Notes: generated by a model from the sequence alone, not told the origin. Shown: positions 41,758 through 53,907, counted from the stretch's first letter. The stretch: 64,000 nucleotides of DNA from Haliea sp963974125 (GCA_963974125.1 CAXBCH010000021.1:18271-82270), one strand, 5' to 3'. Translations and numbers: made by a program.

Positions 41758-43121
41758 AGCTGCCGCTCCCACAGGCCTTACGCCGCTCCGGCATCCTGCC
41801 GGGCCTGGTGGCGGGGCTGGTCCTCCTGGCCCTCTTTGTCGCCCTGCGCCAGCCACCGGTGCGGGATGCAGCCGCCACTGCGGCAACCCCCGTCAACATC
41901 ATTGTCGCAACCGCCCTGGAGTTCCAGCTCGAGGCCCGGGGCCACGGTATCGCGCGCCCCGCGGAGACCTGGCGGGCGACAGCCAACGTCGCCGGCCGGG
42001 TGGTGGAACGGCATCCCGATCTGGAAAACGGTGCCCTGCTCCCCGCAGGTACACTGCTGCTGGCGCTGGACCCGAGCCGCTACCAGCTGGCGATCGCCGA
42101 AGCCCAGGGCCAACTGGCCAGTCTCGCCGCCGAATTCACGCAACTGGAGCGGGAGGAGGACAACACCCTGCGCCTGCTGAACCTGGAGCAGGAACGACTG
42201 GTGCTGTCCGAAGAAGAACTGGCCCGCATTGAGCGGCTCGCCGCCAGCGGTTCGGTTTCCAGCTCGCGGCGGGACGAGCAGCGCCGGAACACGCTGGCCC
42301 AGCGCCAGGCCGTCACCGTGCTCGAGAATACGCTGGCGCTGCTGCCGGCGCGGCGCGAGATACTGGAGGCACAGCGGGACCGGAGCCAGACCCGGCTGGA
42401 GCAGGCCCGGCGCGACCTCGAAGACACCCGGTTCGTGGCCCCCTATGACCTGCGCCTGGGAGACATCCACGTTGAGCTGCACCAGCATGCGGCCCAGGGC
42501 CAGCAGCTGTTCCAGGCTGACAGCCTGCTGGCCGCGGAAGTCGAGGCGCGCATTCCCATGTCCTCGCTGCGGCGCCTGCTGGCCAGTGTCATCGTGCCGG
42601 ACCCGCCCGACAATGCGCTGGATCTTGGCGAGCGCGTCGACTTGTCCGCCATCAGCGCGGAGCTGGCACTGGCCGGGGCACCGGAAGTGCGCTGGAGCGG
42701 GCAGGTGGTGCGCGTCGCCAGCGGCCTCGACCCCGCCACCCGCACGGTGCGGGTAGTGGTGCGGGTGGCTCATCCCTACCGGGACGCCATGCCACCCGAC
42801 CGACCACCACTGCAGCGCGACATGTACACCCGGGTCAGGCTGGCCGCGCCGAGCCCACAACCGCGCCTGGTGGTACCGGCGACGGCTGTGCACCAGGGCG
42901 AACTGTACCTGGTCGACAGCGACAACCGCCTGCGGCGCCGCACTGTCGATGTTGCCTTTGAACAGGGTGACCTGGCAGTAATCGGCGAGGGCCTGGCGCC
43001 GGGGGAGCGTATCGTGGTCGATGACCTGCCACTGGCAATCGACGGCACACTGCTCGCGCCCCAGCGGGACGAGGCCCTGGAGACGCGTATCGCCGCCGCT
43101 GCCCGCGGGACGCAGTCGTGA
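41754..43121 (+). CDS. RND efflux periplasmic adaptor (HlyD family)
   Basis: A 455-residue membrane-fusion protein. A signal anchor (about 10-32) precedes a lipoyl half (VAGRVVERHPDLENGALLPA), a long coiled-coil hairpin (about 115-220, rich in Glu/Arg/Leu), the second lipoyl half (FVAPYDLRLGDIHVELHQH) and beta-barrel/membrane-proximal parts. It bridges the RND pump to an outer-membrane channel; no channel gene is nearby, so a TolC-type protein elsewhere must serve. It overlaps tetR and pump genes by four bases at each end. Confidence 0.92.
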   Translation: MKLPLPQALRRSGILPGLVAGLVLLALFVALRQPPVRDAAATAATPVNIIVATALEFQLEARGHGIARPAETWRATANVAGRVVERHPDLENGALLPAGTLLLALDPSRYQLAIAEAQGQLASLAAEFTQLEREEDNTLRLLNLEQERLVLSEEELARIERLAASGSVSSSRRDEQRRNTLAQRQAVTVLENTLALLPARREILEAQRDRSQTRLEQARRDLEDTRFVAPYDLRLGDIHVELHQHAAQGQQLFQADSLLAAEVEARIPMSSLRRLLASVIVPDPPDNALDLGERVDLSAISAELALAGAPEVRWSGQVVRVASGLDPATRTVRVVVRVAHPYRDAMPPDRPPLQRDMYTRVRLAAPSPQPRLVVPATAVHQGELYLVDSDNRLRRRTVDVAFEQGDLAVIGEGLAPGERIVVDDLPLAIDGTLLAPQRDEALETRIAAAARGTQS

Positions 43122-46100
43122 TCCGCTGGTTTGCCGGCCACCCGACGGCAGCCAATCTGCTGCTGGTGCTGCTGCTCGCTGCCGGCCTGTTTGCCGCACC
43201 GCAGCTCAAGCGCGAAACCTTCCCCGACTACCGCCCGACCGAGGTGTCGATTGAGGTGGTATATCGCGGTGCCAGCGCCGCCGACGTCGAGGATGCCATC
43301 TGCCGGCGCCTGCACGATGCGGTAAAGGGTGTCGACTTCCTCGACGAGCTGCGCTGCGTTGCCCAGGACAATCTGGCCAGCGCCACCGCGACGATGACCG
43401 CAGGTGGCGATGTCCTCCGCTTTCTCGATGAACTGCAGACCGAAGTGCGTGCGCTCGACACACTGCCAGACCGCGCGGAGGCGCCGGTGATACGCGAATT
43501 CCACCGCAGTGACCTGGTCGTCGCGGTGGCCATCGCCGGGGATCTGCCGCGGCGACAGCTGGAAGACTATGCGCTGCAGCTGGAAGAGCGGATCATGGCG
43601 CTACCGGGCGTGGCCAACGTGACCCTGCGCGGCCTTTCGCAACGCCAGTGGCAGGTGGAAGTCCGCCGCGATGTACTGGGACAGTACGGGCTTTCCGCCC
43701 GCCAGCTGGCGGAGAGAGTCGCGCGCCAGAGCCTGGACCTGCCGCTGGGCACCCTGGAAACCGCCGACCGGGATATCCAGTTGCGCTTCACCGAGCAGCG
43801 CCGCTCACTGCGCGAGCTGGCGTCACTGGTAGTGATCTCCGAGCCCGAGGGTGGCGAGCTGACACTGGGTGATATCGCCACCCTGCGGGAGGTCGGGGAA
43901 CGCCCCGAGGACAAGCTGCGCTTCAACGGCGAAACCGCGCTGGTTCTGGAAGTCAGCAAGTCCCTGCGCGCTGATGCCCTGTCGGTGAAGGCCGCCCTGG
44001 AAACGCTGCTGGCAGAGGAGCACGCGCGTGTCGACGGCCTGCTGAGGCTGACCCTGACCCAGGACATGACCGGCATCGTCCGCGACCGGCTGCAGATGCT
44101 GGTAGCCAACGGCATCATGGGGCTGGCATTGGTCGTTTTGATCATGAGCCTGTTCTTCCGGCCCCGGCTGGCGCTGTGGGCGGTGCTGGGGCTGCCCGCG
44201 GCCTTCATGGGCGCATTCCTGGCAATGGCGCTCACCGGCCTGACCCTCAACATGATCACCCTGGTGGCGCTGTTGATGGCCATCGGCATCGTCATGGATG
44301 ACGCCATCGTCATTACCGACAATATCGCGGCCCACGCCAGCGACCAGCGCTCGCCGCTGGACACGGTCGTCAGCGGGGCGCGGCAGGTGATCCCCGGTGT
44401 CCTGTCCTCGTTTCTGACCACCGTCGCCGTGTTCGCACCGCTGTCGTTCCTGGCCGGGGAGATGGGCGCGGTGCTGGAAGTCCTGCCGGTGGTATTGATC
44501 GCTGCCCTGGCCGCCAGCCTGATCGAGGCCTTCTGGATCCTGCCACACCACCTCAAGGGCAGTATCGCAACTTTGCGCGAGCAACAGGCCTCCCGCTTTC
44601 GCACTGCCTTCGAAGTGCGTTTCGCGCAATTCCGGGAACGCGTGGGGCAGGTGGCCGACCGGGCGATACACTATCGCTATCCAGTGCTGGGGGGCGTACT
44701 CGCTGTCCTGCTGGGTTCAGCGGGTTTTCTCGCGGGTGGCCATATCGGCAGCGAAGCCATGCCCGCCATCGATGGCGATGTCCTCGAAGCGCGCATCCTG
44801 ATGCCCCAGGGCACCCCCCTGCAGCGCACCGAGGCGGTCGCTGCCCAGGTCGAAGCGGCCATGACGCGACTGGACGCACGCTATTCGCCCGGGCAACCGG
44901 GGGCAGCAGCGCTCGTCGAAGCCATACAGGTGCGCTTCAACCACAACCCCAGCGCCCGCGAATCCGGTGCCCATGTGGCCACGGTAATGGTCGACCTGCT
45001 GACCGCAGAGCGGCGCAATGTGACTCTGGATGAACTGACGGCTGCCTGGCAGGAAGAGATCGGCAGCATTGCCGGGCTCGAGCGGCTGATCATCCAGGAA
45101 CCGGGCTTTGGCCCCGCCGGCATACCGATCGAGCTGCGCCTGCAGGGCGAGGACCTGGACAGCCTGAAGCGGGCGGCCGGGGAACTCGGCGCCCGCCTGG
45201 CCAGCTATGCCGCCGTCTACAATGTCATCGACGATCTGCGCCCGGGCAAACCCCAGCGCACCTTTGCCCTCGCGGAAGGCGCCTACGGCCTCGGCCTGAC
45301 CGGGGAGGACGTTGCGGCGCAGCTGCGCGCGGCACTGCTGGGCGAAATCGCCGACACCCTGCGCATCGGCGAGCAGGACGTCGAGGTTCTGGTCAGGCAG
45401 GACCTCGCTGACCGCGACAGTCTTGACGACCTGAGCGACCAGACCATTGTCCTGGCCAATGGCAGCCGGGTGCCGCTCGATGTGGTGACCAACATGACCG
45501 AGCGCAGGGACTGGGCCCGCATCACCCGCATCGATGGCCGGCGCACGGTGACCGTGGAAGCCAACGTCGATACCCGCCTTGCCACCGGACAGACCATTAT
45601 CAACGACCTGCGCAAGGCGTGGCTGGGTGAGTTCCAGCAGCGCCACCCCGGCGTCAGCGTGAGCATAGAGGGGCAGGTAGCCAACTCTGCCGAAACCGGT
45701 GGCTCCATCGGTCGCGGCCTGTTGATCGGTCTGGTGGGCATTTTTGTGGTCCTGTCCTTCCAGTTCCGCAGTTACGTCGAGCCGCTGATTGTCATGCTGT
45801 CAATTCCGCTGGCCTTCGTCGGTGCCATCTGGGGCCATGTATTGATGGGCTACTATCTGTCCATGCCCTCGCTGATTGGCGCTGCATCCCTGGCGGGCAT
45901 CGTGGTCAACAATGCCATTCTGCTGATCCATTTCATCAAGAGCCACCGGGAGGCCGGGCTCGACAGCATTGCCGCCGCCGGCCAGGCCAGCCGCGACCGC
46001 CTCCGCGCCATCCTGATCTCCTCCACCACCACCATTGCCGGCCTGCTGCCACTGCTGGCCGAAACCAGCACCCAGGCGGATGCCATCAAACCGCTGGTCA

Positions 46101-46210
46101 TTGCCGTGGTGTTCGGTTTGCTCAGCGCCACTGTGCTGGTACTGCTGGTACTCCCGGCGTTGTATGTCATTCTCGATGATCTGGGTTGGGCCAGCCCGCC
46201 TGCAGGGTAA
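43118..46210 (+). CDS. RND efflux pump (AcrB/HAE-like)
   Basis: A 1030-residue inner-membrane RND transporter with the expected twelve helices and two large periplasmic loops. The proton-relay Asp pair is in AIGIVMDDAIVITDNIA (fourth helix), and the second half has a matching SLIGAASLAGIVVNNAILL. It starts MIRWFAGHPTAANLLLV, the N-terminus of a less studied RND branch than AcrB. It forms one operon with tetR and the adaptor. The substrates are unknown. Confidence 0.94.
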   Translation: MIRWFAGHPTAANLLLVLLLAAGLFAAPQLKRETFPDYRPTEVSIEVVYRGASAADVEDAICRRLHDAVKGVDFLDELRCVAQDNLASATATMTAGGDVLRFLDELQTEVRALDTLPDRAEAPVIREFHRSDLVVAVAIAGDLPRRQLEDYALQLEERIMALPGVANVTLRGLSQRQWQVEVRRDVLGQYGLSARQLAERVARQSLDLPLGTLETADRDIQLRFTEQRRSLRELASLVVISEPEGGELTLGDIATLREVGERPEDKLRFNGETALVLEVSKSLRADALSVKAALETLLAEEHARVDGLLRLTLTQDMTGIVRDRLQMLVANGIMGLALVVLIMSLFFRPRLALWAVLGLPAAFMGAFLAMALTGLTLNMITLVALLMAIGIVMDDAIVITDNIAAHASDQRSPLDTVVSGARQVIPGVLSSFLTTVAVFAPLSFLAGEMGAVLEVLPVVLIAALAASLIEAFWILPHHLKGSIATLREQQASRFRTAFEVRFAQFRERVGQVADRAIHYRYPVLGGVLAVLLGSAGFLAGGHIGSEAMPAIDGDVLEARILMPQGTPLQRTEAVAAQVEAAMTRLDARYSPGQPGAAALVEAIQVRFNHNPSARESGAHVATVMVDLLTAERRNVTLDELTAAWQEEIGSIAGLERLIIQEPGFGPAGIPIELRLQGEDLDSLKRAAGELGARLASYAAVYNVIDDLRPGKPQRTFALAEGAYGLGLTGEDVAAQLRAALLGEIADTLRIGEQDVEVLVRQDLADRDSLDDLSDQTIVLANGSRVPLDVVTNMTERRDWARITRIDGRRTVTVEANVDTRLATGQTIINDLRKAWLGEFQQRHPGVSVSIEGQVANSAETGGSIGRGLLIGLVGIFVVLSFQFRSYVEPLIVMLSIPLAFVGAIWGHVLMGYYLSMPSLIGAASLAGIVVNNAILLIHFIKSHREAGLDSIAAAGQASRDRLRAILISSTTTIAGLLPLLAETSTQADAIKPLVIAVVFGLLSATVLVLLVLPALYVILDDLGWASPPAG

Positions 46211-46261
46211 CGAATCCTGCTACACTGCCCGCCCTGATTGACGGCACCCGAACCCAGGCAA

Positions 46262-48259
<1,998 letters not shown>

Positions 48260-48271
48260 GACCTCCATGTA

Positions 48272-48346
48272 GGAGCCCGCTCTGCGGGCGATCGCGCGCT
48301 GAGCGCGCTCCCACAAATCACGGTGATCGCCCGCAGAGCGGGCTCC
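48272..48346. repeat. REP-like inverted repeat pair (BIME-type)
   Basis: Two perfect 22-base arms (48272-48293, beginning GGAGCCCGCTCTG, and its reverse complement at 48325-48346) enclose a second palindrome GCGCGC-TGA-GCGCGC (48294-48308). Each arm carries the GGAGC/GCTCC core typical of Pseudomonas-type REP units. It lies between the convergent ends of rep and the second RND pump gene, a usual place for such repeats. It would form a strong hairpin in both transcripts and could protect 3' ends or end transcription. Confidence 0.85.
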
Positions 48347-48353
48347 CACAGGG

Positions 48354-51300
48354 TCAAGGCGGGGTCAGGCCCAGGCGCTGCTTGATGCGCTCGCGCAGGG
48401 TCTGGATGATGGCGTAGAAGCCGGGGATGAAGAAGGTCCCCACCACCAGCGCCGCCAGCATGCCGCCGAAGACCGTGATCCCCAGCGAACGCTGGCCGAA
48501 AGCGCCGGCGCCGGAGGCGAAGACCAGCGGCAGGATCCCGAGAATGAACGATACCGCGGTCATGCACACGGCGCGAAAACGCAGTCGCCCGGCATCCGCG
48601 GCCGCTTCGAGGATGCCCTTGCCACCCTCCTCCCGCAACTGGCGGGCAAACTCCACGATCAGGATGGCGTTCTTCGCCGCCATGGCGATCAGCAATACCA
48701 GGCCAATCTGGGCATAGAGATTGAGGGCCTGACCGGTCAGCAGCAGCGCCAGGATAGCACCGCCGATCGCCATCGGCACCACCAGGATGATCGCCACCGG
48801 AATCGACCAGCTCTCGTACTGCGCCACCAGGAACAGGTACACGAATACCAGCGCCAGCGCGAAGCCCACCACCGCGGTATTGCCCGCCTGTCGTTCCTGA
48901 TAGGCGGCGCCGGTCCAGTCGATCCGGTAGCCGCCCGGCAGGCGGGTGGCTGCGGTCTCGAAGGCCTGCATGGCATCGCCGCTGCTGTAGCCCGGCGCGG
49001 GATTGCCGCGCACGGTCGCCGCGCGGTACAGGTTGTAGCGCTGCACCACGTCGGGACCCAGCATCAGGCGGCTGCTGACCAGGGTACTGAGCGGCACCAT
49101 CTCGCCACTGCCGGTTTTCACGTAGAAGTGCTCCAGCCCCTCCAGATCCGCCCGGAAGCGTGCATCGGCCTGCATCGTGACCTGGTAGGTCTGGCCGAAC
49201 TTGTTGAAATCGTTGATATACATCGAGCCCAGCTGGGCCTGCAGGGTCATGAAGATCTCATTCAGGGGCACGCCGAGATTCTTCGCCTTGACCCGGTCCA
49301 CATCGATGAAATACTGCGGTACATTGGCCCGGAAGCTGCTGAACACGCCGGTCAGGGCCGGCTGCTCGTTGCTGTCGACGATGAAATTGTTCAGCACCGC
49401 AGCCAGCTCGGCCGGGCTCCGGGCCAGGGTATCCTGCAGCATCAGTTCCAGTCCGCCCACCGCGCCCATGCCCGGCACCGCCGGCGGGGCGATCGCCACC
49501 ACCTGGGCTTCCGGCACCTGCACGAACGCCTGCGCGTTGATGCGCCCGGCGACGTTGAACACCAGCTGCTCCGACCGCTGGCGCTGGTCCCAGTGATCCA
49601 GCACCACGAACAGGGTGCCGGCGTTGCTGGCCATGGCGCCGGTGAGGATGGAGAAACCGCTGACCTCGGTCACGCTCTGCACGGACGGATCGGCAGCAAT
49701 GATATCCGCCACCTTGCGCACCGCGTCCCGGGTGCGCAGCAACGAGGCCGCGTCAGGCAGCTGCACATTGACCAGCAGCGCGCCCTTGTCCTCATCGGGC
49801 ACCAGCGCGGTCGGAATACTGAGCACACCGAGGGCAAGGGCGCCCATCCACAGCAGAAAAATCAGCCCGACCACGACCAGCTTGCGCAGCACCCAGGCCA
49901 CACCGCGACTGTAGCCACCGGTGACGCGGGCGAAAAAGCCCAGGAAGGCACGGTACCAGCCGGCGTCGCGCTGACCGCCCTGGCGCAACAGCAGGGCGCA
50001 GAGCGCCGGACTCAGGGTGAGGGCATTGAGTGAGGAAAACACCACCGCCACGCAGATGGTGACGCCGAACTGGCGATACATCTCGCCGGTAATGCCGGGC
50101 AACGCCGCGACCGGGACAAACACCGCCAGCAGTACCAGGGTGGTGGCGATGATGGCGCCGGACACCTCGCGCATGGTGATCAGGGCCGCCTCCCGGGGTG
50201 CCAGCGCAGGGTCCTCGCGCAGATGACGGTCGCAGTTTTCGATCACCAGGATGGCGTCGTCCACCACAATGCCGATGGCCAGGATCAGCGCGAACAGGGT
50301 CATGGTATTGATGGACATGTCGAGCAGGAACAGCACCGCCAGCGACGACACCAGCGATACCGGAATGGTCACTGCCGGCACCAGGGTCGCGCGCAGGCTG
50401 CCGAGGAAAATGTAGGTAATCAGGATCACCAGCGCCACCGCCATGCCCAGCGACACCAGCACCTGGGTCACGGCCGTGGACACATAGCGGGTAGTATCGT
50501 AATTGATCTGGTAGGACATGCCCGCCGGGAAGCCCGCCGACACCTCCTCGAGCAGGGCATTCACCGCGGCGCCCACCTGCAGCGCATTGGCGTCCGAGGC
50601 CTGGTACAGGGCCACGTTCACCGCCGGACGGCCGTTGATTTCACCAAAGAAGGCGTAGCCTGACTGGCCCAGCTCAACGCGGGCCACATCGCGCAGGTAG
50701 ATCGCCGAGCCGTCGGGGCGGGCCCGCAGCACAATATTCTCGAACTCCTCGACTTCCTGCAGCCGGCCCTTCACCCGCAGGGTGAATTCCGTTTCCATGC
50801 GCCGGTCGAAGGGCGCACCGCCGATCTTGCCGGCGGCGACCTGGACATTCTGCTCGCGCAGGGCGGCGTGGATATCGGTCACCGAGAGGCCGCGGTTGGC
50901 CATCTTGTCCGGGTCCAGCCACAGGCGCATGGCGTAGTCCGCCTCGCCGATCACGGTCGCCCCGGAAATCCCGGGCACCCGGCTCAGCGCCGCCAGCACG
51001 TTGATCTTGACGTAGTTGGAGAGGAACTTGTAATCCAGCGACTCGTCCGGGGAGGTAAAGCTGACGATCTTGAGCATGTCCGGAGCGCGCTCGACGATGG
51101 TCAGGCCACGGGCGGTGACTTCCGCCGGCAGCGAGGGCTCCGCCAGCTTGACCCGGTTCTGTACCCGCACCAGCGCCATGTCCGCGTCGGTGCCGACCTC
51201 GAAGGTGACCGACAACGAGTAGCTGCCGTCATTGGCGCTCTTCGAGGACATGTAGATCATGTCCTCGACCCCGTTGACCGCATCCTCGATCGGCGTGCCG

Positions 51301-51485
51301 ACCGCCGCTTCCACTACCTCCGCGGCCGCACCGGGGTAAAAGCCCGATACCACGATATTGGGCGGCGAGATCGGCGGGTATTCGTTCACCGGCAGCAAGG
51401 TGATGGCGAGTGAGCCAAGCAGGGTCAGGACAAGGGCAATGACCAGGGCAAACCTGGGGCGCGTGATGAAAAACGCACTGAACAT
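48354..51485 (-). CDS. RND efflux pump (second, HAE-1/AcrB-like)
   Basis: A 1043-residue RND transporter, start MFSAFFITRPRFALVIALV. The fourth-helix motif AIGIVVDDAILVIENCDRHL carries the proton-relay Asp pair; the other half has LVLLIAMAAKNAILIVEFA, with the matching Lys. The length and PINEYPPISPP-like (PVNEYPPISPP) opening are those of hydrophobic/amphiphilic efflux pumps such as AcrB and MexB. It lies four bases after the adaptor gene in a two-gene operon, again without an outer-membrane channel gene. No regulator gene is adjacent. Confidence 0.95.
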   Translation of the reverse strand: MFSAFFITRPRFALVIALVLTLLGSLAITLLPVNEYPPISPPNIVVSGFYPGAAAEVVEAAVGTPIEDAVNGVEDMIYMSSKSANDGSYSLSVTFEVGTDADMALVRVQNRVKLAEPSLPAEVTARGLTIVERAPDMLKIVSFTSPDESLDYKFLSNYVKINVLAALSRVPGISGATVIGEADYAMRLWLDPDKMANRGLSVTDIHAALREQNVQVAAGKIGGAPFDRRMETEFTLRVKGRLQEVEEFENIVLRARPDGSAIYLRDVARVELGQSGYAFFGEINGRPAVNVALYQASDANALQVGAAVNALLEEVSAGFPAGMSYQINYDTTRYVSTAVTQVLVSLGMAVALVILITYIFLGSLRATLVPAVTIPVSLVSSLAVLFLLDMSINTMTLFALILAIGIVVDDAILVIENCDRHLREDPALAPREAALITMREVSGAIIATTLVLLAVFVPVAALPGITGEMYRQFGVTICVAVVFSSLNALTLSPALCALLLRQGGQRDAGWYRAFLGFFARVTGGYSRGVAWVLRKLVVVGLIFLLWMGALALGVLSIPTALVPDEDKGALLVNVQLPDAASLLRTRDAVRKVADIIAADPSVQSVTEVSGFSILTGAMASNAGTLFVVLDHWDQRQRSEQLVFNVAGRINAQAFVQVPEAQVVAIAPPAVPGMGAVGGLELMLQDTLARSPAELAAVLNNFIVDSNEQPALTGVFSSFRANVPQYFIDVDRVKAKNLGVPLNEIFMTLQAQLGSMYINDFNKFGQTYQVTMQADARFRADLEGLEHFYVKTGSGEMVPLSTLVSSRLMLGPDVVQRYNLYRAATVRGNPAPGYSSGDAMQAFETAATRLPGGYRIDWTGAAYQERQAGNTAVVGFALALVFVYLFLVAQYESWSIPVAIILVVPMAIGGAILALLLTGQALNLYAQIGLVLLIAMAAKNAILIVEFARQLREEGGKGILEAAADAGRLRFRAVCMTAVSFILGILPLVFASGAGAFGQRSLGITVFGGMLAALVVGTFFIPGFYAIIQTLRERIKQRLGLTPP

Positions 51486-51489
51486 CGCC

Positions 51490-52623
51490 CTATGCCCCGT
51501 TGCCGGCGGCGGCTACCGTCGCGGTCACCTCCACCGGCATGCCGGGCCGCACCTGTTGCAGGCCGCGCACGATGACCCGGTCACCTTCCTCCACGCCCTC
51601 CTTGACGATGACCAGGTCATCAAAGCGGTCGCCCAGCTCCACGTTGTGGCGAACCACGGTACTGGCGGCATCCACCACCAGCACGAAAGTGCCCTGCTGG
51701 TCCGCCTGCACCGCCGCCAGCGGCAGGAACAGTCCCTCCAGCAACTCGGTGTCCTGCAAGGTCACCCGCACATATTGCCCGGGCACCAGCAGGCCGTAGG
51801 GGTTGGGAATCCGCGCCCGCGCTTCCATGGTACCGGTGGTGGCGTCGATGCGGTTGCCGAAGTAGTCGATCCGGCCCACTTCCGGGTAGACCACACCATT
51901 GGCCAGTTCCAGCATGACCTCCACCCCCTTGAGGTCGGCGACGCTGGGGTTGGCGGTGACCCGCTGGGTGATCTGGGCGATGTAGGTGGCCTCTGACACC
52001 TGGAACAGGGCCTCGATGGGGTCGACACTGACCAGGCTGGTGAGGTCGCCGCTGTTGGGCCCCACCAGATCGCCCACGGTCACCTGGCTGCGACCGATGC
52101 GGCCGGCGATCGGCGCCTTGATGGTGGTGAAACCCAGGTTGACCTCGGCGCTGGTCACCTGGGCCCGGGCAGCCTGGATCTTCGCATCCGCATCCAGCTT
52201 CTGGGCCGTCAGGTTGTCCATTTCCACCTGCGAAATCGCGCCCTTAGGAGCCAGTTCCAGGCCCCGCTTGTAGTTGCGCTCGGCGTTCGCCTGGTTCGCG
52301 GTCGCCGCCGCCAGCTCGGCCCTGGCCTTGGCCAGCGTCGCGGCATACTCCGAGGGGTCGATACGATAGAGTACATCCCCCGCCGCGACCTGCTCACCCT
52401 CGGTAAACTCGCGCGACAACAGATAGCCACTGACCATGGCGCGGATAGTGACATCGTCCTTCGCCACCAGGCGCCCGACATAAACGGATTGCGGCTGGTA
52501 GGGCTCCAGCCGCACGGTATCGACGACCACGCCCACCACCGGTCGCGGCGGCGGCTCCTCCGCACAGGCGAACAGGAGCAGCGCCGCTGCAAGCGCCGCC
52601 AGACACAGTGTGATCGCTTTCAT
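51490..52623 (-). CDS. RND efflux periplasmic adaptor lipoprotein
   Basis: A 377-residue adaptor of the AcrA/MexA type. The signal peptide ends in the lipobox LLLFAC (Cys20), followed by lipoyl, coiled-coil and barrel domains (GYLLSREFTEGEQVAAGDVL, then TIKAPIAGRIGRSQVTVGDL). The start at 52623 gives a proper lipoprotein signal; a frame extension to 52683 would run into the terminator region. The upstream gap of 93 bases holds the terminator of the cytochrome gene and must include this operon's promoter, not recognised. Confidence 0.93.
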   Translation of the reverse strand: MKAITLCLAALAAALLLFACAEEPPPRPVVGVVVDTVRLEPYQPQSVYVGRLVAKDDVTIRAMVSGYLLSREFTEGEQVAAGDVLYRIDPSEYAATLAKARAELAAATANQANAERNYKRGLELAPKGAISQVEMDNLTAQKLDADAKIQAARAQVTSAEVNLGFTTIKAPIAGRIGRSQVTVGDLVGPNSGDLTSLVSVDPIEALFQVSEATYIAQITQRVTANPSVADLKGVEVMLELANGVVYPEVGRIDYFGNRIDATTGTMEARARIPNPYGLLVPGQYVRVTLQDTELLEGLFLPLAAVQADQQGTFVLVVDAASTVVRHNVELGDRFDDLVIVKEGVEEGDRVIVRGLQQVRPGMPVEVTATVAAAGNGA

Positions 52624-52664
52624 GAATGGCTTCCCCCTGCCGCTTGCGGCCCCATCATACCCAT

Positions 52665-52696
52665 AAAAAAGGCCGCCGTGCATGCGCAGGGCGGCC
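52665..52696 (-). terminator. Rho-independent terminator of the cytochrome c5 gene
   Basis: On the minus strand GGCCGCC and GGCGGCC form a perfect 7-bp stem with a 12-base loop, followed directly by six T. It starts 20 bases after the cytochrome stop and so insulates the RND adaptor gene from it. Confidence 0.82.
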
Positions 52697-52716
52697 CTTG
52701 GCTGGCGTGCCGGGGT

Positions 52717-53145
52717 TTACTGGCTCTCTTCCACCATGTAGTCCACAGCGGCGATCACTTCTTCATCAGAACAGTTCATGCAGCCGCCCTTGGCGATCAT
52801 CCCGGTGCCGGGAACGCCCTTGATCCCGCTTTCATGGAGGACATCCATCCCCTTGGCAATGCGCTCGGCCCAGGCCACCACGTCACCCGTCACCGGCGCG
52901 CCGCCGGCGCCGGTCATGTGACAGGCCATGCACGCTGCGTCGTAGACCTCTTTACCGGTCCGGGCCGCTGCTTCAGCACCCGGCGCTGCCGCGCCGCCAC
53001 AGCTGGCGTCCCCGTGCAGGCAGACCTCACCCACGGGCTTGATCCGCGCCTCGATGTCGGCCCGCTGCCTGTCGGTCAGGTCAATGGCACTCGCCGCCAT
53101 GGCCACAAGCAGGGCCGCTACACTCACTACAATTCGGCTGATCAC
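52717..53145 (-). CDS. Cytochrome c5-family protein
   Basis: A 142-residue periplasmic mono-haem cytochrome. The signal peptide (VSVAALLVAMAASA) is followed by a domain with the haem motif CMACH, a distal Met candidate in GIKGVPGTGMIAKGG and the second Cys pair GGCMNC typical of the c5 type. An extra Cys pair occurs earlier (CLHGDASC). A GTG at 53145 with a GAGGA site seven bases upstream is chosen as start; the ATG at 53175 would add ten charged residues before the signal. It probably carries electrons to a terminal oxidase. It is divergent from the GST gene. Confidence 0.88.
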   Translation of the reverse strand: MISRIVVSVAALLVAMAASAIDLTDRQRADIEARIKPVGEVCLHGDASCGGAAAPGAEAAARTGKEVYDAACMACHMTGAGGAPVTGDVVAWAERIAKGMDVLHESGIKGVPGTGMIAKGGCMNCSDEEVIAAVDYMVEESQ

Positions 53146-53280
53146 AACAGTATCCTCGACAATTTGGCCGCGCATTATAGCCAGTTATGGTCCGGGGGAA
53201 AACTCGCCGTTATCGGCGCTGGCAGCGGCCGTGGATTTGCCCTTACCATAGGACCCACATCACCGCCACGGAGCACCGCC

Positions 53281-53907
53281 ATGAAACTGTACACCTACGA
53301 CCCGGCCCCCAATCCCCGCCGCCTGCAGCTGTTTCTGGACTACAAGGGTATCGAGATCGAGACCGTGCAGATCGACATGCTGAAACAGGAGCAGTTCGGC
53401 GAGACCTTCCGCAAGATCAATCCCCTGTGCACCGTGCCCGCCCTGGTACTGGACGACGGCACCGTACTCACCGAGGTGATCGGCGCCTGCGTCTACCTGG
53501 AGGCCCTGCACCCGGAGAAGCCGCTGCTGGGGACCACCCCGCTGGAGAAGGCCCAGGTCATCAGCTGGAACCACCGCCTGTTCAACAGCCTGCTGCTCGC
53601 CATCGCCGAGGTCTTCCGCAACGGCAATCCGGCCTTTGCCGGCCGCGCCCTGCCCGGCCCGCTGGAAGTGGAGCAGATACCCGCCCTGGTGGAGCGCGGG
53701 CGGCAGCGCATGGAGGCCGCCTGGCGCATGGTCGACCGGGCCCTGGCGAAGACACCCTTTATCGCGGGCGAGCACGTCTCCATGGCCGACATCGACCTGC
53801 TGGTCTGCGTCGACTTCGCCGGCTGGGTCAAAGGCGCGGTACCGGAGGAGTGCAGCCACATCCACGCCTGGCTGCCGCGGGCGCGGGCAACCCTCGCCGG
53901 CGAGTAA
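53281..53907 (+). CDS. Glutathione S-transferase family protein
   Basis: A 208-residue protein with an N-terminal thioredoxin-like domain (MKLYTYDPAPNPRRLQLFLD, NPLCTVPALVLDDG with cis-Pro, and TEVIGACVYLE) and an all-helical C-terminal domain (about 88-205) with FIAGEHVSMADIDLLV (the N-capping Asp motif). The role could be detoxification or a glutathione-dependent step of catabolism. The start at 53281 is used; the longer frame upstream is antisense to other genes. Its end is adjacent to the convergent porin-like gene. Confidence 0.9.
   Translation: MKLYTYDPAPNPRRLQLFLDYKGIEIETVQIDMLKQEQFGETFRKINPLCTVPALVLDDGTVLTEVIGACVYLEALHPEKPLLGTTPLEKAQVISWNHRLFNSLLLAIAEVFRNGNPAFAGRALPGPLEVEQIPALVERGRQRMEAAWRMVDRALAKTPFIAGEHVSMADIDLLVCVDFAGWVKGAVPEECSHIHAWLPRARATLAGE

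Noticed and set aside
48272..48346. CRISPR repeat
   Set aside because: There are only two inverted arms and no regularly spaced direct repeats or spacers; no cas genes occur in the window.
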